Positions 35,600 to 46,173 are shown, counted from the first letter of the stretch. The stretch is DNA of 64,000 bases from Acinetobacter calcoaceticus (GCF_900520355.1 NZ_LS999521.1:124001-188000); one strand, 5' to 3'. Notes: generated from the sequence alone by a model not told the origin. Translations and numbers: made by a program.

Positions 35600-36544
35600 A
35601 TGCGTGTACTTGTCGTCATGGATCCGATTGAAACCGTGAATCTGAAAAAGGATTCAACCATGGCAATGTTGTGGGCGGCGAGCCGCCGTGGACATGAATT
35701 GGGTTATGCATTACAACAAGATTTATATATCGACCAAGGTAAAGCTTACGGTTTGATTTCACCATTAGAAGTGTTTGAAGATTACAACCATTATTATGAG
35801 CTGGGCGAAAAGAAAAAAGAATCAATCGCTGCTTATGACGTTGTGCTCATGCGTAAAGACCCACCGTTTGATATGAATTTTGTCTATACGACTTACGTGC
35901 TTGAGCAAGCTGAACGCGAAGGTTCATGGATTATTAATAAGCCTCAGTCACTGCGTGATTGCAATGAAAAACTTTTTGCAACCCAATTTCCAGAGCTACA
36001 AGTTCCTACGCTGGTAACTTCACAACAAAGCTTGATTCGTGAATTTATTAAAGAACATGGCGATGTCATTGTTAAACCACTTGATGGTATGGGTGGTACG
36101 GGAATTTTCCGTTTATACCAAGATGGTGTGAATATTGGTTCTACTTTGGAAATGCTGACCGAGTTAGGTAACCGTCCAATTATGGCTCAACGTTATATTC
36201 CTGAGATTGTAGAAGGGGATAAGCGTATTTTGATGGTAAATGGTGAACCTATTCCTTACTGCTTGGCACGTATCCCACAAAATGGCGAAGTACGTGGTAA
36301 TTTAGCGGCGGGTGGTTTGGGCCAAGCGCGTCCACTCACTGAAAATGATAAATTGATCGCAGCTAAAGTTGGGCCATTCCTACGCGAAAAAGGTTTGATT
36401 TTTGTTGGCTTAGATGTAATTGGTAATTATGTTACTGAAATTAATGTCACTAGCCCAACCTGTATTCGTGAAATTGATGCTCAGTTTGGTACATCAATTG
36501 CCGATAACCTGTTTGATGTATTAGAAGCTGGTCGCCCTGCATAA
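35600..36544 (+). CDS. gshB: Glutathione synthetase
   Basis: ATP-grasp ligase that adds glycine to gamma-glutamylcysteine. The 314-residue protein opens MRVLVVMDPIETVNLKKDSTMAML and has the ATP-grasp features VIVKPLDGMGGTGIF, MAQRYIPEI, EGDKRILMVNGEPIPY, RGNLAAGGLGQARPL and the Mg-binding VTEINVTSPTCIREID. The ATG at 35600 gives the family N-terminus, with AAGAAGAG upstream. It stands at the head of the murG-ftsZ cluster, 237 bases before murG, and probably has its own transcript. Confidence 0.95.
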   Translation: MRVLVVMDPIETVNLKKDSTMAMLWAASRRGHELGYALQQDLYIDQGKAYGLISPLEVFEDYNHYYELGEKKKESIAAYDVVLMRKDPPFDMNFVYTTYVLEQAEREGSWIINKPQSLRDCNEKLFATQFPELQVPTLVTSQQSLIREFIKEHGDVIVKPLDGMGGTGIFRLYQDGVNIGSTLEMLTELGNRPIMAQRYIPEIVEGDKRILMVNGEPIPYCLARIPQNGEVRGNLAAGGLGQARPLTENDKLIAAKVGPFLREKGLIFVGLDVIGNYVTEINVTSPTCIREIDAQFGTSIADNLFDVLEAGRPA

Positions 36545-36549
36545 TTGAT

Positions 36550-36596
36550 TGTTTCAAGTGGTTTTCTGCCTAACGGGTAGGAAATCACTTGAAAAT
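36550..36596 (+). terminator. Long imperfect hairpin after gshB
   Basis: TTTCAAGTG near 36552 pairs with CACTTGAAA near 36586, and TTTTCTGCC with GGTAGGAAA within it, around a TAACG-type loop. There is no good T-run after it, so it may be a weak or Rho-assisted terminator, or an mRNA 3' end. The rest of 36597-36781 shows nothing else recognisable before murG. Confidence 0.45.
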
Positions 36597-36781
36597 ATAT
36601 GAATTTGTAAAATAACAATACTAAATACACCATAGCTTTGTAGGCATATTTTCAAAAAAGCACATCTTTCTGTTATAAACGAGTGAAATTAGCTTTTCGT
36701 TAATGAAGCTTTAGGATTAAAATAAACGGCTACAAAAATAGATGACAATTTCCATTGTTTTTTGAGTTGAAGAATTAGACC

Positions 36782-37879
36782 GTGACCGATTCGCAGCAAA
36801 GTAAACCTAAACATGTCTTGATGATGGCTGCTGGTACAGGTGGACATGTTTTTCCAGCCCTCGCCGTAGCCAAACAACTTCAACAACAAGGTTGTCAGGT
36901 TTCATGGTTAGCCACGCCAACAGGTATGGAAAATCGATTATTAAAAGATCAAAATATTCCAATATATCAAATTGATATTCAAGGTGTTCGTGGGAACGGC
37001 GTGATCCGTAAGCTTGCTGCGCCTTTTAAAATTTTAAAAGCAACATTAAGCGCAATGCGCTATATGAAACAGCTTAAAGTTGATGCTGTAGCTGGATTTG
37101 GTGGTTATGTTGCGGGGCCTGGTGGTTTAGCAGCGCGATTATTGGGTATTCCTGTACTTATTCATGAGCAAAATGCGGTAGCGGGTTTTACCAATGCTCA
37201 GTTATCACGTATCTCTAAAGTGGTATGTGAAGCATTTCCAAATACATTTCCTGCTAGTGAAAAAGTAGTGACAACCGGAAATCCGGTACGTCGTGAAATT
37301 AACGATATTTTAAGCCCAAAGTGGCGCTATGACGCTCGTGAACAGGCGGGGCAGCCTCTAAATATTCTTATTGTTGGTGGTTCTTTAGGCGCCAAAGCAC
37401 TCAATGAACGCTTACCTCCAGCATTAAAACAATTACAAGCACCACTCAATATTTTTCACCAGTGTGGTCAGCAACAAGTTGAGGCAACTCAAGCACTTTA
37501 TGCTGATGCGCCAGCTAATTTAACGGTACAGGTTTTGCCGTTTATTGAAGATATGGCAAAGGCTTATAGTGAGGCTGATTTAATTATTTGCCGAGCTGGA
37601 GCATTAACGGTAACGGAAGTCGCAACAGCAGGTATTGCCGCAGTTTTTGTACCTCTTCCTATAGCAGTTGATGATCACCAAACTGCAAATGCCAAATTTT
37701 TGGCCGATGTTGGTGCTGCAAAAATTTGCCAGCAATCGACCATGACACCAGATGTTCTAAATGAATTGTTCACTTCGCTGATGAACCGCCAATTACTTAC
37801 AGAAATGGCAGTGAAAGCGCGTCAACATGCCCAACCAAATGCGACTCAGCATGTGGTTGATCTTATCCAAAAAATGTAA
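36782..37879 (+). CDS. murG: UDP-GlcNAc:undecaprenyl-PP-MurNAc-pentapeptide GlcNAc transferase
   Basis: Adds GlcNAc to lipid I to give lipid II at the inner face of the cytoplasmic membrane. The 365-residue GT-B protein shows the G-loop [67 protein letters not shown], and the donor-site [11 protein letters not shown] and [16 protein letters not shown]. The start is GTG 36782 with a modest GAAG site. It begins a tightly packed run murG-murC-ddl-ftsQ-ftsA-ftsZ; the genes normally upstream (mraY, murD, ftsW) are absent here. Confidence 0.96.
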   Translation: MTDSQQSKPKHVLMMAAGTGGHVFPALAVAKQLQQQGCQVSWLATPTGMENRLLKDQNIPIYQIDIQGVRGNGVIRKLAAPFKILKATLSAMRYMKQLKVDAVAGFGGYVAGPGGLAARLLGIPVLIHEQNAVAGFTNAQLSRISKVVCEAFPNTFPASEKVVTTGNPVRREINDILSPKWRYDAREQAGQPLNILIVGGSLGAKALNERLPPALKQLQAPLNIFHQCGQQQVEATQALYADAPANLTVQVLPFIEDMAKAYSEADLIICRAGALTVTEVATAGIAAVFVPLPIAVDDHQTANAKFLADVGAAKICQQSTMTPDVLNELFTSLMNRQLLTEMAVKARQHAQPNATQHVVDLIQKM

Positions 37880-37890
37880 TCGGATTTACT

Positions 37891-39339
37891 ATGTCTCCAT
37901 CAACAGCTGCGAACCAAGCAAAAAAACTGATTAAAGTGCCTGAAATGCGCCGTATCAAACACATTCATTTTGTGGGGATCGGTGGGGCTGGGATGTGTGG
38001 CATTGCAGAGGTATTGGGTAACCAAGGTTATAAAATTTCTGGTTCAGACATTAAAGCATCTAAAACTACAGAACAATTAGAGAAAAATGGCATCAAGGTT
38101 TATATTGGCCATCAAGCGGAAAATATTAAAAATGCCAATGTGCTTGTAGTTTCTACAGCGATTGATCCAGAAAATCCGGAAATTAAAGCAGCGATTGAAC
38201 AACGTACTCCAATCGTACGCCGCGCAGAGATGCTAGGTGAGCTTATGCGTTACCGTCATGGTATTGCTGTAGCTGGTACACATGGTAAAACCACTACTAC
38301 AAGTCTTTTAACCACCATGTTGGCTGAAGAAAACCTTGATCCAACCTATGTCATTGGTGGTTTACTTAACAGCACAGGTGTAAATGCTGCACTTGGTGAA
38401 AGTCGTTTTATCGTAGCGGAAGCTGATGAGTCAGATGCATCTTTCCTTTATTTACAACCAATGGCAGCGATTGTAACGAACATTGATGCTGACCATATGG
38501 ATACCTATGAAGGTAGCTTTGATAAATTAAAAGATACGTTCGTACAGTTCCTTCATAACTTACCATTTTATGGTTTGGCAGTTGTTTGTGGTGATGACGC
38601 CAACATTCGTGAAATCATGCCGCGTGTAGGCCGTCCAGTTATTACTTATGGTTTTAATGAAGATAACGACATCCGCGCAATTGATGTTGAACAAGATGGT
38701 ATGCGTTCACACTTCACCGTGTTACGTAAAGGTCGTGAGCCGCTACGTTTAACCATCAACCAACCGGGCATGCATAATATTTTGAATGCTTTGGCTGCTA
38801 TTGGCGTTGCGACTGACGAAGGCGTTTCTGATGGAGCGATTAGTCGTGCTTTAGACGGATTTAGCGGTGTTGGTCGTCGCTTCCAAGTACAAGGCGAATT
38901 TGAACTTGCCGATGGTAATGTTAAGTTAGTTGATGACTATGGACACCATCCGAAAGAAGTAGAAGCAACAATTAAAGCTGCTCGTCAGAGCCATCCGGAT
39001 CGTCGTTTGGTTATGCTATTCCAGCCACACCGTTACTCTCGTACCCGCGATTGTTTTGATGACTTTATTGAAGTGCTTTCTCAAGTCGATCAATTATTAT
39101 TACTGGAAGTTTATCCTGCCGGCGAAAAGCCTATTGTCGGTGCAGATAGCCGTACTTTAGCGCGTAGTATTCGTTTACGCGGACAGGTGGAACCGATTTT
39201 GGTCGATCCGGTTGAAGGTAATTTGCAAAACATCATGCAAAATGTGTTACAACCAAATGACTTGTTATTAACGCAGGGTGCGGGTAACGTTGGAGCAATT
39301 TCAGTAGAACTTGCACAACACCATTTGTATGTGAAATAA
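37891..39339 (+). CDS. murC: UDP-N-acetylmuramate-L-alanine ligase
   Basis: Adds the first amino acid, L-alanine, to UDP-MurNAc. The 482-residue Mur ligase has the N-terminal Rossmann motif [18 protein letters not shown], the ATP loop [40 protein letters not shown] and the C-terminal [14 protein letters not shown] and [14 protein letters not shown] 37891 is 11 bases after murG, in the same operon. Confidence 0.97.
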   Translation: MSPSTAANQAKKLIKVPEMRRIKHIHFVGIGGAGMCGIAEVLGNQGYKISGSDIKASKTTEQLEKNGIKVYIGHQAENIKNANVLVVSTAIDPENPEIKAAIEQRTPIVRRAEMLGELMRYRHGIAVAGTHGKTTTTSLLTTMLAEENLDPTYVIGGLLNSTGVNAALGESRFIVAEADESDASFLYLQPMAAIVTNIDADHMDTYEGSFDKLKDTFVQFLHNLPFYGLAVVCGDDANIREIMPRVGRPVITYGFNEDNDIRAIDVEQDGMRSHFTVLRKGREPLRLTINQPGMHNILNALAAIGVATDEGVSDGAISRALDGFSGVGRRFQVQGEFELADGNVKLVDDYGHHPKEVEATIKAARQSHPDRRLVMLFQPHRYSRTRDCFDDFIEVLSQVDQLLLLEVYPAGEKPIVGADSRTLARSIRLRGQVEPILVDPVEGNLQNIMQNVLQPNDLLLTQGAGNVGAISVELAQHHLYVK

Positions 39340-39375
39340 ACAAAAATATTGAATTATCGGGTTAAGGATTTAAAC

Positions 39376-40302
39376 GTGTCAAATGCTACAAAATTCGGCA
39401 AAGTTGCCGTGTTATTTGGTGGGAAATCGGCTGAGCGTGCTGTGTCTTTAGATAGTGGTCAGGCAGTTCTGGATGCTCTGTTACGTTCAGGTGTTCAGGC
39501 TGAAGCATTTGATCCGCAAGACCGCAGTGTGACTGAGCTTGTAAATTATGATCGTGCATTTATTGTGTTGCATGGTCGTGGCGGTGAAGATGGCCAGATT
39601 CAAGGTGTACTTGAATGGTTAAATTTGCCTTATACCGGAACAGGTGTACAAGGTTCTGCTATTGGCATGGATAAAGTCAAAACCAAGCAAATCTGGCAAG
39701 GTAGCGACTTACCTACCGCGCCATATCGCATTATTACTAAAGAAACAGATTTAGATGCGGTTATTGCTGATTTAGGCTTACCTGTGATTATCAAACCTGT
39801 ACATGAAGGCTCAAGTGTGGGCATGAGTAAGGTTGAGAAAGCGGAAGATTTTGCTGCTGCAATTGAAAAGGCGACTCAGCACGATGCTGTTGTTATGGCA
39901 GAAAAATGGATCACAGGTCGTGAGTTCACAATCTCATTCCTAAATGGTCAGCCTTTGCCTGTTATTCGTTTACAACCACCAGCAGATGTTGCCTTCTATG
40001 ACTATGAAGCAAAATATGAACGTAATGATGTTGAGTACGGTATTCCTTGTGGTCTAAGTGAGACAGAAGAGAAGAACCTACAGGCATTGTGCTTACGTGC
40101 TTTTCAGGCGGTTGGTGCAGAAAGCTGGGGTCGTATTGATGCGATGCAGGATGAGCAGGGTAATTTCTGGCTTCTAGAAGTAAACACTGTGCCGGGTATG
40201 ACTAGCCACTCTTTAGTTCCAAAAGCTGCGAAAGCTGTTGGCTATAGTTTTGATGAATTGTGTGTTGCCATTCTTGAGCAAACATTGGAAGGTACGGCTT
40301 AA
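39376..40302 (+). CDS. ddl: D-alanine-D-alanine ligase
   Basis: ATP-grasp ligase that makes D-Ala-D-Ala for the peptidoglycan pentapeptide. The 308-residue protein starts at GTG 39376, seven bases after AAGGA; the TTG at 39349 has no site. It shows VAVLFGGKSAERAVSLDSG, HGRGGEDGQIQGVLEWL, PVIIKPVHEGSSVGMSKV, EKWITGREFTISFL and WLLEVNTVPGMTSHSLVP. Tyr/Ser usage in the binding loop is that of D-Ala-D-Ala, not D-Ala-D-Lac, enzymes. Confidence 0.95.
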   Translation: MSNATKFGKVAVLFGGKSAERAVSLDSGQAVLDALLRSGVQAEAFDPQDRSVTELVNYDRAFIVLHGRGGEDGQIQGVLEWLNLPYTGTGVQGSAIGMDKVKTKQIWQGSDLPTAPYRIITKETDLDAVIADLGLPVIIKPVHEGSSVGMSKVEKAEDFAAAIEKATQHDAVVMAEKWITGREFTISFLNGQPLPVIRLQPPADVAFYDYEAKYERNDVEYGIPCGLSETEEKNLQALCLRAFQAVGAESWGRIDAMQDEQGNFWLLEVNTVPGMTSHSLVPKAAKAVGYSFDELCVAILEQTLEGTA

Positions 40303-40304
40303 AT

Positions 40305-41159
40305 ATGGCACAACTTCCGGCTTCCATGCGCCGTAAACGTGCGGCCATCACCTCTATTCATGATAAACCACCTACACGTAAGCAGAAGCTTGCCAATGCT
40401 GGTGGATGGGTGCTGTTGGTTATTGCTTTTGTAGTGCTGGCATTCGGAATTTATGGGTTATATAAAGTTATTACAGATGCAAAAGTTGCAAAGCTAGAGG
40501 TTGTCGGGTCAACGTCTTCAGTTGAAACACAACAAGTGATGCAGCATGTTGCTCCAATTATAAAAGCGAATTATTTCACATCTGATTTAGAACAGGTTCG
40601 TGATAAAACGTTAGAAATTTCTTGGGTAGACCGAGTTGTCGTATCTCGTGCTTGGCCCAATGGTATTCGTGTTCGTGTTATGCCTCGACATGCCATCGCC
40701 CGTTGGGGAACAGGTCGCTTGTTAAGCGATGGAGGCGATGTGTTTAGTGAGGCAGAGCCGACAATTCATCCTGAGCTTCCGTTACTACATGGTCCGGTAA
40801 GCCAGTCGAAAATGATGATGCGACGCTATAATGAAATCAATCAATTATTCCATCCCGCCAATTTGCGTCTAAAAGAGTTATATCTGACGGAGCGAATGAC
40901 TTGGTTTATGCAGTTTGATACAGGTTTGCGAATTATTGTTGACCAAGATCAAACAATGAATAAGTTGCAACGTTTAAGTCATCTGGCACAATCTGACTTA
41001 AAACCGGTGTGGTCGAAAATCTCAGCCATTGATTTGCGATATCGTAATGGATTATCTATTCAATGGAAGAACGCAACACCACCTAAAATTGTGAATGGTC
41101 AGTTTGTTGTAACGATTGATGACACAAGCATTGCAGGTGGAACAAAAGCAAAGCCATAA
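40305..41159 (+). CDS. ftsQ: Cell division protein FtsQ
   Basis: Divisome scaffold linking early and late division proteins. The 284-residue protein has a short basic cytoplasmic tail (MRRKRAAITS), one membrane helix at about 35-56 (WVLLVIAFVVLAFGIYGLYK), a POTRA domain (VAKLEVVGSTSSVETQQVMQHVAPI) and the beta domain with WVDRVVVSRAWPNGIRVRV. It starts two bases after the ddl stop, so it is translationally coupled. Confidence 0.93.
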   Translation: MAQLPASMRRKRAAITSIHDKPPTRKQKLANAGGWVLLVIAFVVLAFGIYGLYKVITDAKVAKLEVVGSTSSVETQQVMQHVAPIIKANYFTSDLEQVRDKTLEISWVDRVVVSRAWPNGIRVRVMPRHAIARWGTGRLLSDGGDVFSEAEPTIHPELPLLHGPVSQSKMMMRRYNEINQLFHPANLRLKELYLTERMTWFMQFDTGLRIIVDQDQTMNKLQRLSHLAQSDLKPVWSKISAIDLRYRNGLSIQWKNATPPKIVNGQFVVTIDDTSIAGGTKAKP

Positions 41160-41219
41160 TACGTGGCTTTAAAATAGGCAATTTGCCTGGTATTAAACAA
41201 CAAAGAAATGGTATGAGTG

Positions 41220-42482
41220 ATGAATGAAGCTGTTCCCTCAGTTGTTGCGATTGACATTGGGACGCATAAAGTTTCAGTTTTGATTGGAAAAATTCATGCG
41301 CCGGATAACATTCAAGTTATCGGTATGGCAACTGCTCGTAATCGAGGCATGAATAAAGGAAAAATTGTAAGCCTCGATAAAGTCATCGCTGCGATTAAAA
41401 ATGCTGTTGCTGAAGCGGAAAATATGGCCGAATGTCGCATTCATAGCGCGTGGGTATCGATTCCGAGTACCGAGTTGCAAAGTTTTTATGCCTCTGGTCG
41501 TACACCAGTCGCTAATCCAGCACATGTTATTACAACAAATGAAGTCGTGCGCGCGTTAGAATTGGCAAAAGCAAGTCATGTGACTTCTGATTACTATTTA
41601 GCAAGTGCAGTGCCGTTGGGCTTTGAGTTGGGTGATTCTGCTGAATGGGTGCAGAATCCAATTAACATGACTGCCCATAGTATGACAGGACATTATCAGT
41701 TAATGATGATGCCGATTGCGACTATGCAAAACCTTGATCGCGCTATGAAAGGTGCAAATATCGGGGTTGAAAAAATGGTGGTATCTTGTCTGGCAACCGC
41801 TGAGGCAAGCTTGCTTAAAGATGAAAAAGAATATGGTGTTTGTCTAGTCGATGTTGGTGCAGGCATTACCAATCTTGCTGTTTATCTGGATGGGCGTCTG
41901 GCTCTGGCACGCACATTGCAGCGCGGTGGTGAACACGTTACACGTGATATTGCTGCTGTATTGCAAACCACGACAGAAGAAGCTGAACGCATTAAAATTC
42001 TATATGGTTGTGTCGATTTAAGTGCTGTTAAGCCAGATCACATGATTCAGGTGGAAGGAATTGATGGCCCTCAAACCATTAGTCGAATTGAGCTGTCAGA
42101 AATTATTATTGCCCGTTATGAAGAGATCTTTAGCCAGATTCGCGATGAACTCGAACACAGCGGCGCAATTCATGGTTTATACCATGGTGTAGTGTTGACA
42201 GGGGATGCTTGTCAAATCGAAGGTATGGTGAGTTTGGCTCGCCGTATGTTGGGGGTATCTGCACATTTAGGTAATCCACCGTTACAGGTTTATGCTGATG
42301 ATCAGCATCAAGCCTCGTTACGTCGTTCGATGTATGCAACAGCAGCTGGTTTGCTCATGTTTAGCCAAAGTGAGTTGCAAGAAGCTGTTGAAGAGCCTGA
42401 AGAGGCAAATGACCGTTCGGTATGGGAGCGAATGGTAAATGGCTGGAATGCATTTAATAGCAAGCTAAAAGCCATTTTTTAG
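41220..42482 (+). CDS. ftsA: Cell division protein FtsA
   Basis: Actin-like ATPase that tethers FtsZ to the inner membrane. The 420-residue protein has the phosphate-1 motif VVAIDIGTHKVSVLIG, the SHS2 1C domain (SAWVSIPSTELQSF), VGAGITNLAVYLDG, GVVLTGDACQIEGM, and the C-terminal amphipathic membrane helix WERMVNGWNAFNSKLKAIF. The ATG at 41220 follows a GTG at 41217 that is also in frame; the ATG fits the family length. Confidence 0.95.
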   Translation: MNEAVPSVVAIDIGTHKVSVLIGKIHAPDNIQVIGMATARNRGMNKGKIVSLDKVIAAIKNAVAEAENMAECRIHSAWVSIPSTELQSFYASGRTPVANPAHVITTNEVVRALELAKASHVTSDYYLASAVPLGFELGDSAEWVQNPINMTAHSMTGHYQLMMMPIATMQNLDRAMKGANIGVEKMVVSCLATAEASLLKDEKEYGVCLVDVGAGITNLAVYLDGRLALARTLQRGGEHVTRDIAAVLQTTTEEAERIKILYGCVDLSAVKPDHMIQVEGIDGPQTISRIELSEIIIARYEEIFSQIRDELEHSGAIHGLYHGVVLTGDACQIEGMVSLARRMLGVSAHLGNPPLQVYADDQHQASLRRSMYATAAGLLMFSQSELQEAVEEPEEANDRSVWERMVNGWNAFNSKLKAIF

Positions 42483-42538
42483 GATGTATGGATTTATTGG
42501 TAGAATTGTTAGGAAGTTGTAAGAGAAAACCACTGTAC

Positions 42539-42567
42539 TTGACAAGGTTTGTATTGCACAGCATTCT
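42539..42567 (+). promoter_or_regulatory. Possible ftsZ promoter
   Basis: TTGACA (42539-42544) and CATTCT (42562-42567) are spaced 17 bases apart in the 164-base ftsA-ftsZ gap. The -35 match is exact, the -10 weak. An extra ftsZ promoter here would raise FtsZ over FtsA. Confidence 0.4.
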
Positions 42568-42646
42568 TAAAATTAGTTATTTTTGAAAATCAAGGCAGTA
42601 TACGGGCTGAAGTGACTGCCATAATGTATTAGGAACCCTAAAGGTC

Positions 42647-43822
42647 ATGGCCTCATTTGAATTTATAGAAGATGAACTAAACGATGGCAACGGTCAAGCC
42701 CGTTTCACTGTATTTGGTGTAGGTGGTGGTGGCGGTAATGCCGTTCAACATATGGTGCAGTCTGATATTCAAGGTGTTAAATTCGTTTGTGCCAATACAG
42801 ACAAACAAGCACTGGACTGTATGAATGCACCTTTCAAAATTCAGTTAGGCGAGCAAAGTACACGTGGTCTAGGTGCTGGCGCTAACCCTGAAGTAGGGCA
42901 AGTTGCAGCAGAAGAAAGCCGTGAAATTATTCGTCATCATCTTGAAGGTACGGATATGGTATTCGTTACCGCTGGTATGGGTGGTGGTACGGGTACGGGC
43001 GCGGCACCTGTCGTGGCTGAAGTTGCCAAAGAAATGGGTATTTTGACTGTTGGTGTTGTAACAACTCCATTTAACTTTGAAGGCCGTCGCCGTTTAAAAT
43101 CTGCTGAACGCGGTATTGAAGCGCTTGAAGCACATGTTGATTCATTGATTATTATCCCTAACCAACGCTTGTTAAGCGTATATGGCGATATTTCAATGAA
43201 AGATGCTTATAAAAAAGCTGATGATGTATTGTTAAACGCTGTACGTAGTATCTTTGACCTTGTTGTAAACCGTGGTCACATTAACCTTGACTTCGCCGAT
43301 TTGAAAACTGCAATGAGTACTCGTGGTTATGCCATGATGGGTGCTGGTTTAGGTCGTGGTGAAGATCGTGCACGTCAAGCTGCTGAACAGGCTATCCGTA
43401 GTCCATTGCTTGATAACGTCAATATTATTAATGCTAAAGGTGTGTTGATTAACATTACTGGTGGTGATGATATTACTTTACGCGAAACTGAAATCATTAC
43501 TGATGTTGTGAATCAGATTGTTGACCTTGATGAAGGCGAAATCTTCTACGGTACTGTATTTGATCCAGATGCGCGTGATGAATTACGTGTAACAGTGATT
43601 GCAACTGGTTTAACTCGTAATGCAGCAGATGCAGAACCGAGAAAACGTAATACAGTAAGTCATGCATCGTCTCAATCAGCTCAATCTGTTGATGAAGATG
43701 ACGTTCCTGCAATTAATAAGCGTCAAAATGCAGACAATGAAGTGAGTAGTAACGCAAGTTCTTCTCCGCGCTCTTCTCCGATGAGCATTCAAGATTACTT
43801 GAAAAATCAGCAACGTAAGTAA
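42647..43822 (+). CDS. ftsZ: Cell division protein FtsZ
   Basis: Tubulin-like GTPase that builds the Z-ring at mid-cell. The 391-residue protein has FTVFGVGGGGGNAVQHM, the tubulin signature GGGTGTG at residues 112-118, the T7 synergy loop (NLDFADLKTAMSTRG), a disordered linker rich in Ser and Asn, and the conserved C-terminal tail MSIQDYLKNQQRK, which here replaces the usual DIPAFLRKQ-type motif. A strong terminator follows, ending the cluster. Confidence 0.97.
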   Translation: MASFEFIEDELNDGNGQARFTVFGVGGGGGNAVQHMVQSDIQGVKFVCANTDKQALDCMNAPFKIQLGEQSTRGLGAGANPEVGQVAAEESREIIRHHLEGTDMVFVTAGMGGGTGTGAAPVVAEVAKEMGILTVGVVTTPFNFEGRRRLKSAERGIEALEAHVDSLIIIPNQRLLSVYGDISMKDAYKKADDVLLNAVRSIFDLVVNRGHINLDFADLKTAMSTRGYAMMGAGLGRGEDRARQAAEQAIRSPLLDNVNIINAKGVLINITGGDDITLRETEIITDVVNQIVDLDEGEIFYGTVFDPDARDELRVTVIATGLTRNAADAEPRKRNTVSHASSQSAQSVDEDDVPAINKRQNADNEVSSNASSSPRSSPMSIQDYLKNQQRK

Positions 43823-43837
43823 AATATTATTAAATTT

Positions 43838-43872
43838 AAAAAAAGGCAGTGTTTAAACACTGCCTTTTTTTG
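43838..43872 (+). terminator. Terminator after ftsZ
   Basis: GGCAGTGTTT and AAACACTGCC (43845-43864) form a perfect palindrome flanked by A-runs and seven T residues. Confidence 0.92.
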
Positions 43873-43932
43873 TTTTTGATCAATGACTAAATATGCTAAC
43901 GTATAGCGGTTTTAAAAAAGAAGTTACAAAGC

Positions 43933-44835
43933 ATGGTGAAACAACGTACTCTCAATCGTGTGGTAAAAGCGAGTGGAATAGGTCTTCATAGCGGTCAAAA
44001 AGTGATGATCAATTTCATTCCACATACCGTGGATGGAGGTATTGTATTTCGTCGTATCGATTTAAATCCGCCTGTGGAAATCCATGCGAATGCTTTGCTG
44101 ATTCAAGAAGCTTTCATGTGCTCCAATTTAGTGATTGGAGATATAAAAGTTGGAACAATTGAGCATGTGATGAGCGCAATTGCAGGTTTGGGAATTGATA
44201 ACCTTATTGTTGAGGTATCTGCGTCTGAAGTTCCGATTATGGATGGAAGTGCTGGCCCATTTATTTACCTGTTAATGCAAGGTGGATTGCGTGAGCTGGA
44301 TGCGCCGAAAAAATTTATAAGAATATTAAAACCAGTTGAAGCATTAATAGATGATAAGAAAGCAATTTTTAGCCCGCATGATGGTTTTCAGCTAAATTTT
44401 ACGATTGATTTTGACCATCCGGCATTTGCTAAAGAATATCAGTCTGCGACTATCGATTTCTCTACTGAAACTTTTGTATATGAAGTCAGTGAGGCTCGTA
44501 CTTTTGGTTTTATGAAAGACTTAGATTATCTCAAAGCAAATAATTTAGCCTTAGGTGCAAGTTTAGATAATGCAATTGGCGTAGATGATACAGGCGTAGT
44601 GAATGAAGAAGGCTTACGTTTCGCCGATGAATTTGTGAGACATAAGATTTTAGATGCAGTAGGTGATTTGTATTTGCTTGGTCATCAAATTATTGCCAAG
44701 TTTGATGGCTATAAATCAGGACATGCTTTAAATAATCAGCTGTTACGCAATGTTCAAAGTGATCCGAGTAATTATGAAATTGTAACATTTGATGACGAGA
44801 ATGAATGTCCAATTCCCTATGTGAGTGTGACATAA
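43933..44835 (+). CDS. lpxC: UDP-3-O-acyl-N-acetylglucosamine deacetylase
   Basis: Zinc deacetylase for the committed step of lipid A synthesis. The 300-residue protein opens [21 protein letters not shown]. The zinc ligands are H78 (TIEHVMSA), H237 and D241 ([12 protein letters not shown]), and the catalytic-base region [12 protein letters not shown] is intact. The sequence is very close to A. baumannii LpxC with scattered differences, which points to a related species of the complex. No truncation or interruption is seen, so lipooligosaccharide production should be intact. Confidence 0.96.
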   Translation: MVKQRTLNRVVKASGIGLHSGQKVMINFIPHTVDGGIVFRRIDLNPPVEIHANALLIQEAFMCSNLVIGDIKVGTIEHVMSAIAGLGIDNLIVEVSASEVPIMDGSAGPFIYLLMQGGLRELDAPKKFIRILKPVEALIDDKKAIFSPHDGFQLNFTIDFDHPAFAKEYQSATIDFSTETFVYEVSEARTFGFMKDLDYLKANNLALGASLDNAIGVDDTGVVNEEGLRFADEFVRHKILDAVGDLYLLGHQIIAKFDGYKSGHALNNQLLRNVQSDPSNYEIVTFDDENECPIPYVSVT

Positions 44836-44929
44836 GTCATTGTCTTTATTTGGCTACGTTATAATGTAACATTTTAAAATGTGATTTATGTCACAAAAAT
44901 ATAGCTAAACTTTTCATAGAATATAAAGT

Positions 44930-45373
44930 TCATAATTTTTTATTGCTTGCCAAACGTAGTAAAGCTTGGCTAAGCTTAGGGTCGCTCACGAAGTCGGCTG
45001 CACTACGTAACATTTCTTGTGTTTCCGGGGGGATGGGTTTAGATGGCTCAGATGAGGGTGGATTGGGAATGTTTTTATTCCTCAAGCGAACCTGAATTCT
45101 TTGTAAGTCTTTTAACCCTTCAAGTTGAGATAATTTAGATACATATTGGTTCTGTAAGTAACTGAGTTGACTGATCATCGCCTGATTTTCACCAGTAATG
45201 ATTAAAGAGCCATTTTGATAACACACGACCTGCCATTGTTCCGGTTGGGGCAATAAGGGTTGGACCATTTTCGTAAGTCTTTGCCATTGCGCGACTTGCG
45301 TTGTTAGAAACGTAAGGTTTCCTGTTTTTATGTGTTTTCCGGATTGTTGAAAAACGTTATCGGGTTTAGACAT
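44930..45373 (-). CDS. DUF721/DciA-like protein
   Basis: A 147-residue protein with the DciA/DUF721 pattern: a variable N-terminus, LPQPEQWQVVCYQNGSLIITGENQAMISQLSYLQNQYVSKL as the KH-like core, and a proline-rich then helical tail (IPPETQEMLRSAADFVSDPKLSQALLRLA). DciA loads the DnaB helicase in bacteria without DnaC. The place downstream of lpxC and convergent to it is the usual gammaproteobacterial one. Confidence 0.82.
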   Translation of the reverse strand: MSKPDNVFQQSGKHIKTGNLTFLTTQVAQWQRLTKMVQPLLPQPEQWQVVCYQNGSLIITGENQAMISQLSYLQNQYVSKLSQLEGLKDLQRIQVRLRNKNIPNPPSSEPSKPIPPETQEMLRSAADFVSDPKLSQALLRLASNKKL

Positions 45374-45480
45374 GGGTCATTCTCGGATAGATTCTTGTCT
45401 TCATCTTAAGCGTTCATTTCAATCGATATCAAGGAAGAGATCATAAGGAACTTAAGTAAGAACAGTTTCAAGAGGTTTTT

Positions 45481-46173
45481 ATGCACACGCGTCGTATTTT
45501 ATTAGCGTTTTCACTTGCCGCTTCGGCAGCATCAGTTGCTTTTGCAGATTATCAAACAATTAACCAATCTACTGATTCAGATCGATTGGAACAACTATCA
45601 AAAACATTATCTCAAGGTTCATATACTCATCCTGATGATTTAGATCTTCCAGCGAGTGCGAAAGTTTCAGTGACCTTACGCCAAAAAACGGTTGAGCTCA
45701 ACAATGAGTCACTCGCTAAAAAATATGGCAATACGACAGCTAAGAACTCTTTCAATACCTCTTCTTCAAATGCTTATTCATGGTTAGTTTCTCATCCTCT
45801 TCCTGATACAGTGCGTGTTTCTTCCAACTTTGGTGGCCGTACGATGGGTGGTCGTGCCGAACATCACGGTGGATTGGATATGGCTGCTCCAAGTGGTACG
45901 CCAATTTATGCTACAGGGCCAGGTATTGTAACCAAATCTGGTTGGGGTACTGGCTATGGTCAATATGTTGAAATTAACCATGGTAATGGCTATTTAACAC
46001 GCTATGCGCATGCTTCTCGTTTAATGGTACGTGTAGGTGAACAAGTCTCTGCAGGTGAACATATTGCCAATGTAGGTTGTACTGGTCGCTGTACTGGCCC
46101 ACATTTGCACTATGAAGTAGTAAAAGATGGTCAACGTAAGAATCCAACAACTTACTTGGCGATGCTTCCTTAA
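45481..46173 (+). CDS. LytM-type M23 metallopeptidase, periplasmic
   Basis: A 230-residue protein with a signal peptide (LLAFSLAASAASVAFA, cleavage near residue 22) and a C-terminal M23 domain. Zinc ligands H129 and D133 lie in HHGGLD, and H208 and H210 in GPHLHYE, so it should be an active D,D- or D,L-endopeptidase in peptidoglycan remodelling. There is no LysM domain. Two extra cysteines (C200, C204) could bridge near the active site. It is a single gene followed by a terminator. Confidence 0.9.
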   Translation: MHTRRILLAFSLAASAASVAFADYQTINQSTDSDRLEQLSKTLSQGSYTHPDDLDLPASAKVSVTLRQKTVELNNESLAKKYGNTTAKNSFNTSSSNAYSWLVSHPLPDTVRVSSNFGGRTMGGRAEHHGGLDMAAPSGTPIYATGPGIVTKSGWGTGYGQYVEINHGNGYLTRYAHASRLMVRVGEQVSAGEHIANVGCTGRCTGPHLHYEVVKDGQRKNPTTYLAMLP

